48,043 nt of DNA, from the NCBI GenBank assembly GCA_900318395.1, contig ONKL01000066.1, positions 1-48,043 of the forward strand, in the 5' to 3' direction. Every line of letters begins with the position of its first letter. The stretch's first letter is position 1. The notes under the pieces are model-generated. The model saw only the letters and a list, made by a program, of their open reading frames with translations. It did no database searches and was not told the origin of the DNA. Made by a program: the position numbers and the translations under genes. This DNA is from an uncultured Prevotella sp. Its GTDB lineage: Bacteria > Bacteroidota > Bacteroidia > Bacteroidales > Bacteroidaceae. Shown one piece after another: positions 8,582-15,902 of this stretch.

Positions 8582-8921
8582 GTTCCTCCTTATCCACCAC
8601 TTCGCCATTCTGAATTTTGAAAGAATTCAGGTGAACGCCCTCATAAAGAGAGAGAATGGCGTAACGGATGGTGGGGTCGTTGGCCAGACGCAGATCTTCT
8701 TGCGAAGGGCGCGATGGCGAAGCTGGGTGACTATGCCAGTTGGCGAGAATCTTCAAACCCTTACTCCGAGCATATCGCAATGCCGTAAACTGGTCCTTTG
8801 GCGCAAACGAGAAATGCTCTGGCGAGCCGCTGGTGCCCAACAGGTAGCCACACGTCTCGTTGGGTGCGTCCTGCTGGGCCTGGCTGATCAATTTATCAAT
8901 GATTTCTTGTGGTATCTTCAT
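8559..8921 (-). CDS. JAMM/Mov34 (MPN+) metallopeptidase, CysO/ThiS-processing type
   Basis: 120 residues, the length of a stand-alone JAMM domain. It has the full JAMM zinc site: E22, then H63-S-H65-x7-S73-x2-D76 (WHSHPASPSRPSQED). Bacterial stand-alone enzymes (Mec, QbsD type) release cysteine from CysO-cysteine or trim tails from ThiS-like sulfur carriers. Here it is the third gene of an operon after a carrier with residues beyond its GGG and an E1 enzyme, so tail trimming or cysteine release from the carrier is the likely job. The last codons (TIDVVL) overlap the operator of operon A, so transcription may also run on into that operon. Confidence 0.9.
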   Translation of the reverse strand: MKIPQEIIDKLISQAQQDAPNETCGYLLGTSGSPEHFSFAPKDQFTALRYARSKGLKILANWHSHPASPSRPSQEDLRLANDPTIRYAILSLYEGVHLNSFKIQNGEVVDKEEHTIDVVL

Positions 8922-8931
8922 ATTCTCATTC

Positions 8932-8994
8932 TTAACCCTTAATTCTTAACTCTTCACTCTTAATTCTTAACTCTTAACTCTTCACTCTTCACTT
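8932..8994. repeat. Nine tandem 7-bp units in the E1-JAMM spacer
   Basis: Nine consecutive heptamers of the form TTAACTC, TTCACTC or TTAATTC (plus-strand reading) fill the spacer and cover the stop codon of the E1 gene. Similar units fill the carrier-E1 spacer at 9795-9836. The function is unknown; they may simply be a slippage-prone intercistronic spacer. Confidence 0.85.
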
Positions 8995-9795
8995 ATGAAG
9001 GTCGCACGCCGCCTGCTCGTAATCTATCAGATGGTCGATAGTGGGATTTGAGCCGCAGATGGCGCACGAGTCACGATGCTTTACTGGCACCGTACGAAAC
9101 TGCATGGTCTTGGCATCAAAGGTGAGCAGACGGTTCGTCAGCAATTCACCAATACCCGTAAAATACTTCAGTGTCTCAGCTGCCTGAATCGTACCCAGCA
9201 TACCAGCAATAGCGCCCAACACACCCGCCTGCGAACAAGTCGGTACGGCACCCACTGGAGGCGGTTCCTTAAACATACAACGGTAGCAGGCTGTACCAGG
9301 CAGATGGGTAAACGTCTGCCCATTGAAACGCAGGATGCCTCCATGCGAGAAGGGCTTGCCTGCCATCACACACGCATCGTTGATAAGGAACTTCACGGGG
9401 AAGTTGTCTGTACCATCGACGATGAAGTCGTATTCTTTAATGATATCGAGTGCATTCGCAGAATCAAGGAACTCATAGTAAGTATCCACCTTTACATCAG
9501 GATTGATGGCCTTGATCTTCTCTTCGGCACTCTTCACCTTCGGCACACCCACATCCTTGGTGAAGTGAATCACCTGACGCTGAAGGTTCGAGAGATCCAC
9601 TACATCGGCATCCACGATACCAATGGTACCAATACCCGCTGCAGCGAGATAGAGCGATACGGGAGCTCCCAGTCCGCCAGCACCCACCACCAGCACGCGC
9701 GCGTTCATTATCTTTTCTTGGCCCTCCACACCAACATCCTGCAACAAGATGTGCCGTGAATAGCGCAGTATCTGTTCTTCAGTAAAATCAATCAT
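8989..9795 (-). CDS. HesA/MoeB/ThiF-family E1-like sulfur-carrier adenylyltransferase
   Basis: 268 residues. It adenylates the C-terminal glycine of a ubiquitin-like sulfur carrier as the first step of thiocarboxylate formation. It shows the N-terminal RYSRHILLQDVG motif, the ATP loop GAGGLG (38-43), the DADVVDLSNLQRQ segment, DGTDNFPVKFLINDAC, two zinc CxxC pairs (C170/C173 and C244/C247) and the possible catalytic Cys in VPTCSQAG (C187). No rhodanese domain is fused. Its gene lies between a ThiS/CysO-like carrier and a JAMM peptidase, and no thiG, thiH or moaE is nearby, so a cysteine-type carrier pathway fits better than thiamine or molybdopterin synthesis. Confidence 0.92.
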   Translation of the reverse strand: MIDFTEEQILRYSRHILLQDVGVEGQEKIMNARVLVVGAGGLGAPVSLYLAAAGIGTIGIVDADVVDLSNLQRQVIHFTKDVGVPKVKSAEEKIKAINPDVKVDTYYEFLDSANALDIIKEYDFIVDGTDNFPVKFLINDACVMAGKPFSHGGILRFNGQTFTHLPGTACYRCMFKEPPPVGAVPTCSQAGVLGAIAGMLGTIQAAETLKYFTGIGELLTNRLLTFDAKTMQFRTVPVKHRDSCAICGSNPTIDHLIDYEQAACDLHK

Positions 9796-9836
9796 AACTC
9801 TTCATTCTTCGCTCTTAATTCTTAACTCTTAACTTT
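9795..9836. repeat. Six tandem 7-bp units in the carrier-E1 spacer
   Basis: Heptamers of the TAACTCT/TAATTCT type run from the E1 start back into the end of the carrier gene. They encode the last residues of the carrier (KLRVKN and the stop), so the carrier tail after its glycine run is written by repeat DNA. Confidence 0.8.
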
Positions 9837-10045
9837 CCACTTCCTCCTCCCATGAAATAAAGGAAATCTACCTTATCGCCTTCCTTCACTTGAATACTCT
9901 CCCAGTCTTCGCGCTCGGCAAACTCCTCGTTTACCTGCACACTGACCATCTCGGGGTTTTCTACCAGCAACTGCTTGATCAGTTCACTCACATTGAGGGG
10001 CAGGCTTACTTCCTGCGCGTCTCCATTTACATAAATCTTTGCCAT
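9815..10045 (-). CDS. ThiS/CysO-like beta-grasp sulfur carrier with a C-terminal extension
   Basis: 76 residues from ATG 10045 (MAKIYVNGDAQEV); ATG 10051 is also possible. A longer upstream frame is ignored because the promoter -7 box lies at 10078-10071. The short beta-grasp pattern ends in VDFLYFMGGG, as in ThiS, MoaD and CysO, where the terminal Gly is adenylated and thiocarboxylated. Here eight residues (SGKLRVKN) follow the glycines. Carriers such as QbsE also have extra residues that a JAMM peptidase removes, and a JAMM gene is present in this operon. First gene of operon B. Confidence 0.85.
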   Translation of the reverse strand: MAKIYVNGDAQEVSLPLNVSELIKQLLVENPEMVSVQVNEEFAEREDWESIQVKEGDKVDFLYFMGGGSGKLRVKN

Positions 10046-10070
10046 AATCATTTGAGTTTGAATTCGACTG

Positions 10071-10101
10071 CAAAGGTACGGCGATTTCTCCATAGCGACA
10101 A
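10071..10101 (-). promoter_or_regulatory. Operon B promoter (carrier-E1-JAMM)
   Basis: On the minus strand: TTG of GGGATTG at 10101-10099, 20-bp spacer, -7 TACCTTTG at 10078-10071. It lies 46 bp from the shared palindrome at 10121-10144. The start codon is about 25-30 nt downstream of the likely transcription start. Confidence 0.82.
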
Positions 10102-10120
10102 TCCCACAGGGAGGGTAAAT

Positions 10121-10144
10121 CGCATACCACATCAAGGGTATGCG
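10121..10144. promoter_or_regulatory. Shared operator of divergent operons B and C
   Basis: Perfect inverted repeat CGCATACC-N8-GGTATGCG. Its core TACCACA-TC-AAGGGTA has the 7-2-7 form used by NarL/FixJ regulators. It stands 46 bp upstream of the -7 box in both directions, and a close relative stands at the same distance from the operon A promoter. An upstream position fits an activator. Confidence 0.75.
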
Positions 10145-10163
10145 AAATGCCACGTATGGGGGA

Positions 10164-10194
10164 TTGTGGGAGCGCCAAAACTGCCGTACCTTTG
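10164..10194 (+). promoter_or_regulatory. Operon C promoter (DsrE-TusA-encapsulin-desulfurase)
   Basis: TTG of GGGATTG at 10164-10166, 20-bp spacer, -7 TACCTTTG at 10187-10194. The downstream start is ATG 10220. The sequence from the operator to the -7 box is nearly the same as in operon A. Confidence 0.85.
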
Positions 10195-10219
10195 CACCCA
10201 GACTCAAACGCATAAAATT

Positions 10220-10699
10220 ATGGCAGAACAAAAGAAACTAAGTATCATCGCCTTCAGTGGTGATTTCGACAAACTGACAGCAGTATTTACATTAGGTACG
10301 GGCGCGGCAGCAGTAGGGTATGAAGTGAACATCTTCTTTACCTTCTGGGGGCTCGACGCCATCAAGCAGAAACAAGGACGCTCGTTTACAGGCGGCAACT
10401 GGCTGACGAAGATCTTCGGGTTTATGATGGGTGGTCTCCATGTCACTCCTACGAGCCGTTTCAACTTCCTCGGTGCAGGTCCAAGGATCTTTCGCTACCT
10501 GATGCGTAAGAACAATGTGGCAACACTCGAAGAACTCGTTGAGGCAGCCAAGGCCTTAGGCATTAATCTGTATGCCTGCGAGATGGCCATGCATGTGCTC
10601 GGTCTGAAGAAGGAGGACTTTATTCCTGAGGTAAAGGATGTGCTCGGTGTAGCCTCATTCCTGAACCTCTCGGAAGGTGGACAAACGTTGTTTATTTAA
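10220..10699 (+). CDS. DsrE/DsrF/TusD-like sulfur-relay protein (DsrE_2 type)
   Basis: 159 residues from ATG 10220, 26 bp after the -7 box; an in-frame extension upstream would cover the promoter and is rejected. It shows the DsrE fold (strand LSIIAFSGDFDKL, AVGYEVNIFFTFWGLDAIK), a Gly/aromatic middle loop (FGFMMGGLHVTP) and the conserved Cys120 in NLYACEMAMHVLGL, which in this family carries persulfide. These proteins pass sulfane sulfur, often with TusA, whose gene follows. It is the first gene of operon C, so it likely moves sulfur to or from the encapsulated desulfurase made by the same operon. No signal peptide; cytoplasmic. Confidence 0.88.
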   Translation: MAEQKKLSIIAFSGDFDKLTAVFTLGTGAAAVGYEVNIFFTFWGLDAIKQKQGRSFTGGNWLTKIFGFMMGGLHVTPTSRFNFLGAGPRIFRYLMRKNNVATLEELVEAAKALGINLYACEMAMHVLGLKKEDFIPEVKDVLGVASFLNLSEGGQTLFI

Positions 10700-10731
10700 A
10701 AGTAAAAAGGTAAAAAAGTAAAAAGGTAAGG
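10700..10731. repeat. GTAAAAA-type intercistronic repeat (dsrE-tusA spacer)
   Basis: The spacer consists of repeated AAGTAAAAAGGTAAAA units. A related repeat follows tusA at 10949-10977. These A-rich tracts sit just upstream of start codons and may act as translation enhancers, or may only be slippage products. Confidence 0.7.
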
Positions 10732-10733
10732 AT

Positions 10734-10958
10734 ATGGCAACAAAGGTATTAGACATTACGAAGGAGCACTGCCCGATGACCTTCGTCAAAACAAAGATTG
10801 AGCTTTCAAAGCTACAGACGGGCGATATTCTCGAAGTGCTACTCGCTGAGGGCGAACCTCTCGATAACGTGCCTCGCAATGCCAAGGAGCAGGGCTACAA
10901 CGTCATCTCCGTTGAGCATGTAGAAGGCACCACCCATAAAGTGACTATTAAAAAGTAA
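10734..10958 (+). CDS. tusA: TusA-family sulfurtransferase
   Basis: 74 residues, the usual TusA size. The family signature is present: C13-P14 in EHCPMTFVKTKIEL, then a two-layer alpha/beta pattern with LQTGDILEVLL and a C-terminal HKVTIKK strand. The Cys accepts persulfide from a cysteine desulfurase or DsrE partner and passes it on, as in tRNA thiolation or dissimilatory sulfur relays. It stands between dsrE and the encapsulin-desulfurase pair, so the desulfurase two genes on is the likely donor. The Asp/Glu-rich GEPLDNV replaces the more common DxGxxxDI region, a normal variation. Confidence 0.92.
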   Translation: MATKVLDITKEHCPMTFVKTKIELSKLQTGDILEVLLAEGEPLDNVPRNAKEQGYNVISVEHVEGTTHKVTIKK

Positions 10959-11015
10959 AAAAGTAAAAAAGTAAAATAAGTTTAACAAGTATAACAATAA
11001 AAAACTCAAACGATT

Positions 11016-12455
11016 ATGGCAGATTCTAATTTACAGCGCAGTGTGACCACTGCTACCGCCAGAAGACTGGCAACAACCACCAAGACCGCCCCTCAGATGG
11101 GCTCTATCACCCCAAGACTTTTGCTGAAACTCCTGCCTTGGGTACAGGTCTCAGGAGGCACATTCCGTGTGAACCGCACGAAGGTTGAACTCCGCAAGAA
11201 CGATCGCCTGCCCATCCAATATGTGAACGGCATACCATCTTTCACAGCCAAGAACCTGAAGGCTATTCCTTTGTTCTCTGAGTTCGACGACGAGATTCTG
11301 AACCGCCTTGTGAGTTCATTCGAGACGAAAGAGGTAGATGTTGACAAACTCTTCGTAGAGGAAGGCAAGGACAAGCAGCGCTTTTTCATCGTGGCCAGTG
11401 GTCAGGCTGAAGTCATCAGCAAAGGCCCTCATGGTGAAGACCTACGGATAGCTCTCTTGGGCGACGGCGAATACTTCGGTGAGGCCGATCTGCTCGACGA
11501 GCAGGAATCGACAGTTTCCGTGCGCGCCATCACCCCCACCGTATTCCTCGGACTGAAACTGAAAGAGCTGATTAAGTTTATCAAGGAAGTGCCCGATTTC
11601 CGCGAGACGTTCAATAAGGCCGTTGACAAACAGCTGCGCCTAAAAGCTTCTGTCAACGACAACGGCGAAAAACATATCGACTTGGTGAGCGGTCACGAGG
11701 AAGACAACATCATCCCTGAGACCTACATCGACTACGAGGAGAATCCTACGGAGTACTCGCTGAACACACTTCAAACCGTTGTTCGCGTACATACCCGTGT
11801 GAGCGATCTCTATAATAACCCCTACAACCAACTCGAAGAGCAACTGCGCCTGTCGATCGAGAGCATCAAGGAGCGTCAGGAGTGGGAACTCATCAACAAC
11901 AAGAAGTTTGGTTTGCTGGCAGCTGCCAATCCCGCCTACCGCATCACCACGCGCTATGGTGCCCCCACCCCTGATGACCTCGACGAACTGCTGTCACTCG
12001 TATGGAAGGAACCGGCCTTCTTCATCGCCAATCCGCGTGCCATCGCTGCTTTCGAGCGCGAATGTACCTGGCGAGGTGTACCTCCTGTAACCACAGATCT
12101 CTTTGGCACGAAAGTTATCTTATGGCGCGGCGTACCCCTGATTCCTTCTGATAAAGTAGAGGTAGAGGGACAGTATCTGACTGGTCGCGGCGTAGGTACC
12201 ACGAAGATTATCCTTGTTCGCGTCGGTGAAAAGAATCAGGGTGTCATTGGTCTTCACCAGAGCGGTATCCCTGGTGAGATAGCACCTTCGCTCTCTGCCC
12301 GCCTGATGGGACTCGACAAGTTTGGCGTAGCCTCATATCTGCTCACGAAATACTTCTCGCTGGCAGCCCTCACCGACGATGCCATCGCCGTACTCGAGAA
12401 CGTAGAGGTGGGTTATTATCATGACTATCAGCACAGAAATAAAGTTGAGAAATAA
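11016..12455 (+). CDS. Family-2B encapsulin shell protein with inserted cyclic-nucleotide-binding-like domain
   Basis: 479 residues. The N-terminal arm (MADSNLQRSVTTATARRLATTTK...) and the HK97-fold core from about 215 (NPTEYSLNTLQTVVRVHTRV, NPRAIAAFERECTWRGVPP, GVIGLHQSGIPGEI) fit SrpI-type family-2 encapsulins. Between them, about 80-205, lies a cNMP-binding-like domain (IPLFSEFDDEILNRLV, GEYFGEADLLDEQES), the mark of subfamily 2B. The usual phosphate-binding Arg after the GE...LL motif is not seen (DEQEST instead of PRSA), so cAMP binding is doubtful. Such proteins self-assemble into cytoplasmic shells that enclose a cargo enzyme. The next gene is a cysteine desulfurase starting right after the stop, the typical cargo. 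Subfamily-2A shells with desulfurase cargo store elemental sulfur. Confidence 0.92.
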   Translation: MADSNLQRSVTTATARRLATTTKTAPQMGSITPRLLLKLLPWVQVSGGTFRVNRTKVELRKNDRLPIQYVNGIPSFTAKNLKAIPLFSEFDDEILNRLVSSFETKEVDVDKLFVEEGKDKQRFFIVASGQAEVISKGPHGEDLRIALLGDGEYFGEADLLDEQESTVSVRAITPTVFLGLKLKELIKFIKEVPDFRETFNKAVDKQLRLKASVNDNGEKHIDLVSGHEEDNIIPETYIDYEENPTEYSLNTLQTVVRVHTRVSDLYNNPYNQLEEQLRLSIESIKERQEWELINNKKFGLLAAANPAYRITTRYGAPTPDDLDELLSLVWKEPAFFIANPRAIAAFERECTWRGVPPVTTDLFGTKVILWRGVPLIPSDKVEVEGQYLTGRGVGTTKIILVRVGEKNQGVIGLHQSGIPGEIAPSLSARLMGLDKFGVASYLLTKYFSLAALTDDAIAVLENVEVGYYHDYQHRNKVEK

Positions 12456-13985
12456 ATGATCAATCTATCAGAACTAAATAGTTTCCCTGCACAGGACGGC
12501 GGATCGCTGGCTATGCTGAAGGAAATCGCACAAAGATACTGCCCTGAGGAACTGCAGGCTGAACGGAAGGCGATATTGCCTGACGAGCAACTGAATCTCA
12601 GCGAGCTGGAAGCTGGATTCAGACAGCTTCTGGCTGGAGGCAGTGGCTACGGCGAACTTCCTTACCTCGGAGATACAGATGCTCAGACGAAGACCATTCC
12701 TCATGAGGACGGCTTCGGTATCGGCATCCCCGAGACGCAGAAGCTGCGCAACCTGCACTACGAGGAGGCGGACACGCTGAACTCTGAGCAGATCAAGAAG
12801 GATTTCCCCGTACTGAAGCAGAAGGTAAACGGCCACGACCTCGTGTGGTTGGATAATGGTGCTACGACCCAGAAGCCTAATCAGGTCATCGACAAGATTT
12901 CAGACTACTATCGTACGTACAATTCGAATATTCACCGTGGAGCCCACACGCTGGCAGCCCGTGCGACAGATGCCTACGAAGAAGCCCGCGAGAAGGTACA
13001 GCGGTTCATCAATGCCGCTACAAGCGAGGAAATCATCTTTGTACGTGGTACCACAGAGGGCATCAACCTCGTGGCACAGACCTACGGACGTCAGTTCCTG
13101 ACTCCTGGTGATGAAGTCATCGTCTCTGAGCTCGACCATCATGCCAACATCGTACCTTGGCAGCGTGTTGCTCAGGAACGTGGTGCTACACTGCGAGCTA
13201 TCCCTACGAATCAGAATGGCGACCTCATCCTCTCAGAACTGGAACGGCTCATCACGCCTCGAACCCGTTTCGTCAGTGTGGGTCATGTCAACAATACTTT
13301 CGGCACTATCAACGATGTGCGACGTATCATCGACATCGCCCACTCACACCAGATTCCCGTGCTGATTGACGGCGCACAGTCGATAGCCCACACGCCTGTA
13401 GATGTGCAGGCCCTTGGTGCAGACTTCTTCGTGTTCAGTGGTCATAAGATCTACGGGCCTAATGGCATCGGAGTGGTGTATGGTCGCAAGGAACTCTTGG
13501 ATAAGATGCAGCCCTGGCAGGGTGGCGGCAACATGATTAAGGATGTGACCATCGAGCGCACAGAATATAATGTGCCGCCTGCCCGTTTCGAGGCTGGCAC
13601 ACCCAACGTGGCTGATGCCATCGGACTGGGTGCAGCACTCGATTACGTAAGTCATCTGGGGATTCGCAATATTGAGCATCACGAGCATCAGCTGACGGAG
13701 TATGCACGAGAACAGCTTGGCCAGATTCCTGGTCTGACGCTTATCGGCAATCCCAAGAACCGTGTGTCAGTCGTGAGTTTTGTGCTCGATGGCATCCCCG
13801 TTCCTGAAACAGGTACATTATTAGATAAGGAGGGCATCGCAGTGCGTGCGGGTCACCACTGCGCTCAGCCCGCCCTCCGGGCCCTAGGCTATGAGATGAG
13901 TGTCCGCCCAACATTCGCACTTTATAATACCCGCGAGGATGTAGATAAACTCGTGATAGCAGTTAAGAAAATCATAGGACGATAA
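12456..13985 (+). CDS. Cysteine desulfurase (SufS-type), encapsulin cargo with N-terminal targeting extension
   Basis: 509 residues, about 100 more than SufS. The ATG follows the encapsulin stop with no gap. The extension (1-105) is acidic and low in order, with LPYLGDTD near 68-75 and a Gly/Pro-rich FGIGIPETQK stretch, like the cargo-loading regions of encapsulated desulfurases. The catalytic part starts at IKKDFPVLKQ and has GATTQKP, NIHRGAHTLAARAT, HHANIVPWQ, the PLP lysine K331 (FSGHKIYGPNG), R-rich APTFALYNT-like end (RPTFALYNT) and the persulfide Cys469 in RAGHHCAQP. It converts cysteine to alanine plus enzyme-bound persulfide. Inside the shell this could build a sulfur store; DsrE and TusA of the same operon would carry sulfur. 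Confidence 0.94.
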   Translation: MINLSELNSFPAQDGGSLAMLKEIAQRYCPEELQAERKAILPDEQLNLSELEAGFRQLLAGGSGYGELPYLGDTDAQTKTIPHEDGFGIGIPETQKLRNLHYEEADTLNSEQIKKDFPVLKQKVNGHDLVWLDNGATTQKPNQVIDKISDYYRTYNSNIHRGAHTLAARATDAYEEAREKVQRFINAATSEEIIFVRGTTEGINLVAQTYGRQFLTPGDEVIVSELDHHANIVPWQRVAQERGATLRAIPTNQNGDLILSELERLITPRTRFVSVGHVNNTFGTINDVRRIIDIAHSHQIPVLIDGAQSIAHTPVDVQALGADFFVFSGHKIYGPNGIGVVYGRKELLDKMQPWQGGGNMIKDVTIERTEYNVPPARFEAGTPNVADAIGLGAALDYVSHLGIRNIEHHEHQLTEYAREQLGQIPGLTLIGNPKNRVSVVSFVLDGIPVPETGTLLDKEGIAVRAGHHCAQPALRALGYEMSVRPTFALYNTREDVDKLVIAVKKIIGR

Positions 13986-15223
13986 TGCAGTACGAAACGA
14001 AAATTCTGACGACAAAGTATCAGAAACCTGACTCATACGGGGCATTGTCAATGCCCGTCTACTATACGGCGGCGTTTGAGTTTGAGTCTGCTAAGGCCAT
14101 GGGCGACGCTTTTTGCGGTCGTTCCATGGCCCCGTCGTATGCCCGCATCGCCAACCCCACGACCACCTATCTGGAGGAACGTGTCAGACAGTTGACTGGA
14201 GCCGCCAGTGTGACGGCACTCAACACGGGTATGACGGCCATCCATTACGCGCTGACGGCTGTCAGTGCAGCAGGACTCAACATCGTTGCCTCGAAACATT
14301 TGTTTGGCAACAGTGTCTCGCTGATTCGCGACACGTTGGGCACGTTCGGCGTAGAGCCACGTTTTGTTGATTTCACGAAACCTGAGGAGGTGGAGGCACA
14401 GATCGACGACAAGACTTGCGCCTTGTTCTTCGAGATCATCACCAATCCACAGTTGTTCGTGGCTGATATTCGCCAATTGGCCGACATTGCCCACAAGGCA
14501 GGTGTACCCCTGATTGCCGATACCACCATCGTGCCGTTCTCAGCCTTCCATGCTGTCGATTTTGGCGTGGATATCGAGGTGGTGTCGAGCACGAAGTACA
14601 TCTCTGGCGGTGGCACAGGACTCGGTGGACTGCTCATCGACTATGGTCGCTTTGACTGGAGCCAGGCGCCCTCCCCTGCCCTACAGGCCCGAACCAAGCG
14701 CGTTGGCAAGAAGCAGGCTTTTACCGCTCGTGTGAAGACTGAATTGATCACAAATCTTGGTGGTCTGATGACACCTCAGGTAGCCTATATGGAAACCCTC
14801 GGTCTCGACACACTCGACATCCGTTTCCGTCGCCAGGCAGAGACCACGCTGTGGCTCGCTCGCCAGTGCCAGCAATTGCCGGAGATCAAACGTGTGAACT
14901 ATACGGGCCTTGAGGATAATCCTTTCTATAACCTCTCAAAGGTACAGTTTGGTCCATTGCCTGGCGCGGTCTTCACCATCGACCTCGAATCGAAGGATGC
15001 CGCATGGGCATTCATCGACAAACTACAGATTATCCGTCGTGCCACAAATCTCTTCGACCGCAAGTCGCTGGCCATCCATCCTGCCTCTACCATCTTCGGC
15101 CTCTTTACAGCCGAACAATGTGCGGAGATGTCTGTCCTCGACACAACAGTACGAATAAGTATCGGCCTTGAAGCTGGTATAGATCTGCTGGAGGACATCA
15201 AGCAAAGCCTAAAAAAAGAGTGA
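13985..15223 (+). CDS. Cys/Met-metabolism PLP-dependent enzyme (O-acetylhomoserine sulfhydrylase/cystathionine synthase-like)
   Basis: 412 residues. The ATG overlaps the desulfurase stop (TAATG), so the genes are translationally coupled. Fold type I PLP motifs: SYARIANPTTTYLEERV, ALNTGMTAIHYAL, IADTTIVPFS, and PLP lysine K204 in SSTKYISGGG. The family covers O-acetylhomoserine/O-acetylserine sulfhydrylase, cystathionine gamma-synthase and gamma-lyase. A separate, more canonical metY lies at 15903-17192, and this copy differs clearly from it, so a specialised role is likely: making cysteine or homocysteine from sulfide or persulfide, or cleaving a thioether. Last gene of operon C, ended by a strong terminator at 15213-15246. 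Confidence 0.85.
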   Translation: MQYETKILTTKYQKPDSYGALSMPVYYTAAFEFESAKAMGDAFCGRSMAPSYARIANPTTTYLEERVRQLTGAASVTALNTGMTAIHYALTAVSAAGLNIVASKHLFGNSVSLIRDTLGTFGVEPRFVDFTKPEEVEAQIDDKTCALFFEIITNPQLFVADIRQLADIAHKAGVPLIADTTIVPFSAFHAVDFGVDIEVVSSTKYISGGGTGLGGLLIDYGRFDWSQAPSPALQARTKRVGKKQAFTARVKTELITNLGGLMTPQVAYMETLGLDTLDIRFRRQAETTLWLARQCQQLPEIKRVNYTGLEDNPFYNLSKVQFGPLPGAVFTIDLESKDAAWAFIDKLQIIRRATNLFDRKSLAIHPASTIFGLFTAEQCAEMSVLDTTVRISIGLEAGIDLLEDIKQSLKKE

Positions 15224-15246
15224 AGAAATCAATCTTCACTCTTTTT
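15213..15246. terminator. Bidirectional intrinsic terminator
   Basis: The stem AAAAAGAGTGAAG/CTTCACTCTTTTT around an 8-base loop has A-runs on one side and T-runs on the other, so it can end transcription in both directions. It overlaps the stop codon of the plus gene (15221-15223) and lies 3 bp before the stop of the convergent response regulator. Confidence 0.9.
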
Positions 15247-15248
15247 GT

Positions 15249-15893
15249 TTAGATATAGAATTCTGAAGAATCTATCAGTCCTGCCCGGAGGGCATACTTG
15301 ATGACTTCGTGGGCGGTGTTGACACCGAGCTTGCGGAAGATGTTCTTGCGGTGGGTGGTGATGGTGTGGACACTTGAGAAACGCTCGTTGGCGATTTCTT
15401 TCGTGGTCTTGCCCTGGGCGATGGCTTTCACAATCTCCGTCTCTGTCTCCGTCAAAATGCTGGGCTGGTTCTCCTCTTCCAACTGGTGATTGATAATCGT
15501 CTCCAGTGCCCGCTGACTGATATAACGCTGATGACGGTTCACGGTCTGCAACGCCTCGCGCAGTTCGCTGAGTGGGCCGTCTTTGAACACGACACTGAAC
15601 TGATGCGATGAATACACGACCTGACGCAGGAATTGGGGTGTCAGTTCGTCGCTGATGAGTATCCACTGCGACAGTGCAAAGCGTTCTCCGATAATCAGCA
15701 ACTGATCAGCATCGGCAAAGTCAAACAGGGTATAATCGAGCAGCACGATGGCATTCTCGTGCTGCTTCAACAACTCTACAAGTCCAGTCTTATCACTGGA
15801 CCTGTAGATGTCGTCATTACCCTTATCACGAAGCAGGCTTTCCAGCGCATAGCGCGTCAGTTCCTGGTTGTCTGCGATAATATACTTTCCCAT
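15249..15893 (-). CDS. NarL/FixJ-type response regulator with LuxR HTH
   Basis: 214 residues. An N-terminal receiver-like domain carries the possible phosphoacceptor D53 (IVLLDYTLFD) and a K in VVFKDG, although the acidic pair near the N-terminus is ADNQE rather than DD. The C-terminal LuxR-type HTH (about 145-205) has ILTETETEIVKAIAQGK and the recognition part VHTITTHRKNIFRKLGV. It lies 9 bp after metY and is probably co-transcribed; no kinase gene is adjacent. NarL-family dimers bind inverted heptamers spaced by 2 bp. The operators of operons A, B and C have exactly that form, so this is the best candidate in the window for their regulator (inference). Confidence 0.88.
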   Translation of the reverse strand: MGKYIIADNQELTRYALESLLRDKGNDDIYRSSDKTGLVELLKQHENAIVLLDYTLFDFADADQLLIIGERFALSQWILISDELTPQFLRQVVYSSHQFSVVFKDGPLSELREALQTVNRHQRYISQRALETIINHQLEEENQPSILTETETEIVKAIAQGKTTKEIANERFSSVHTITTHRKNIFRKLGVNTAHEVIKYALRAGLIDSSEFYI

Positions 15894-15902
15894 GAATCAC
15901 AT

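Noticed and set aside
9815-10045. ThiS of thiamine or MoaD of molybdopterin synthesis
   Set aside because: No thiC, thiG, thiH or moaE neighbours, and the JAMM partner plus the C-terminal tail fit a CysO/QbsE-type role better.
9890-10219. Upstream extension of the DsrE frame
   Set aside because: It would cover the divergent promoters and shared operator; ATG 10220 follows the -7 box properly.
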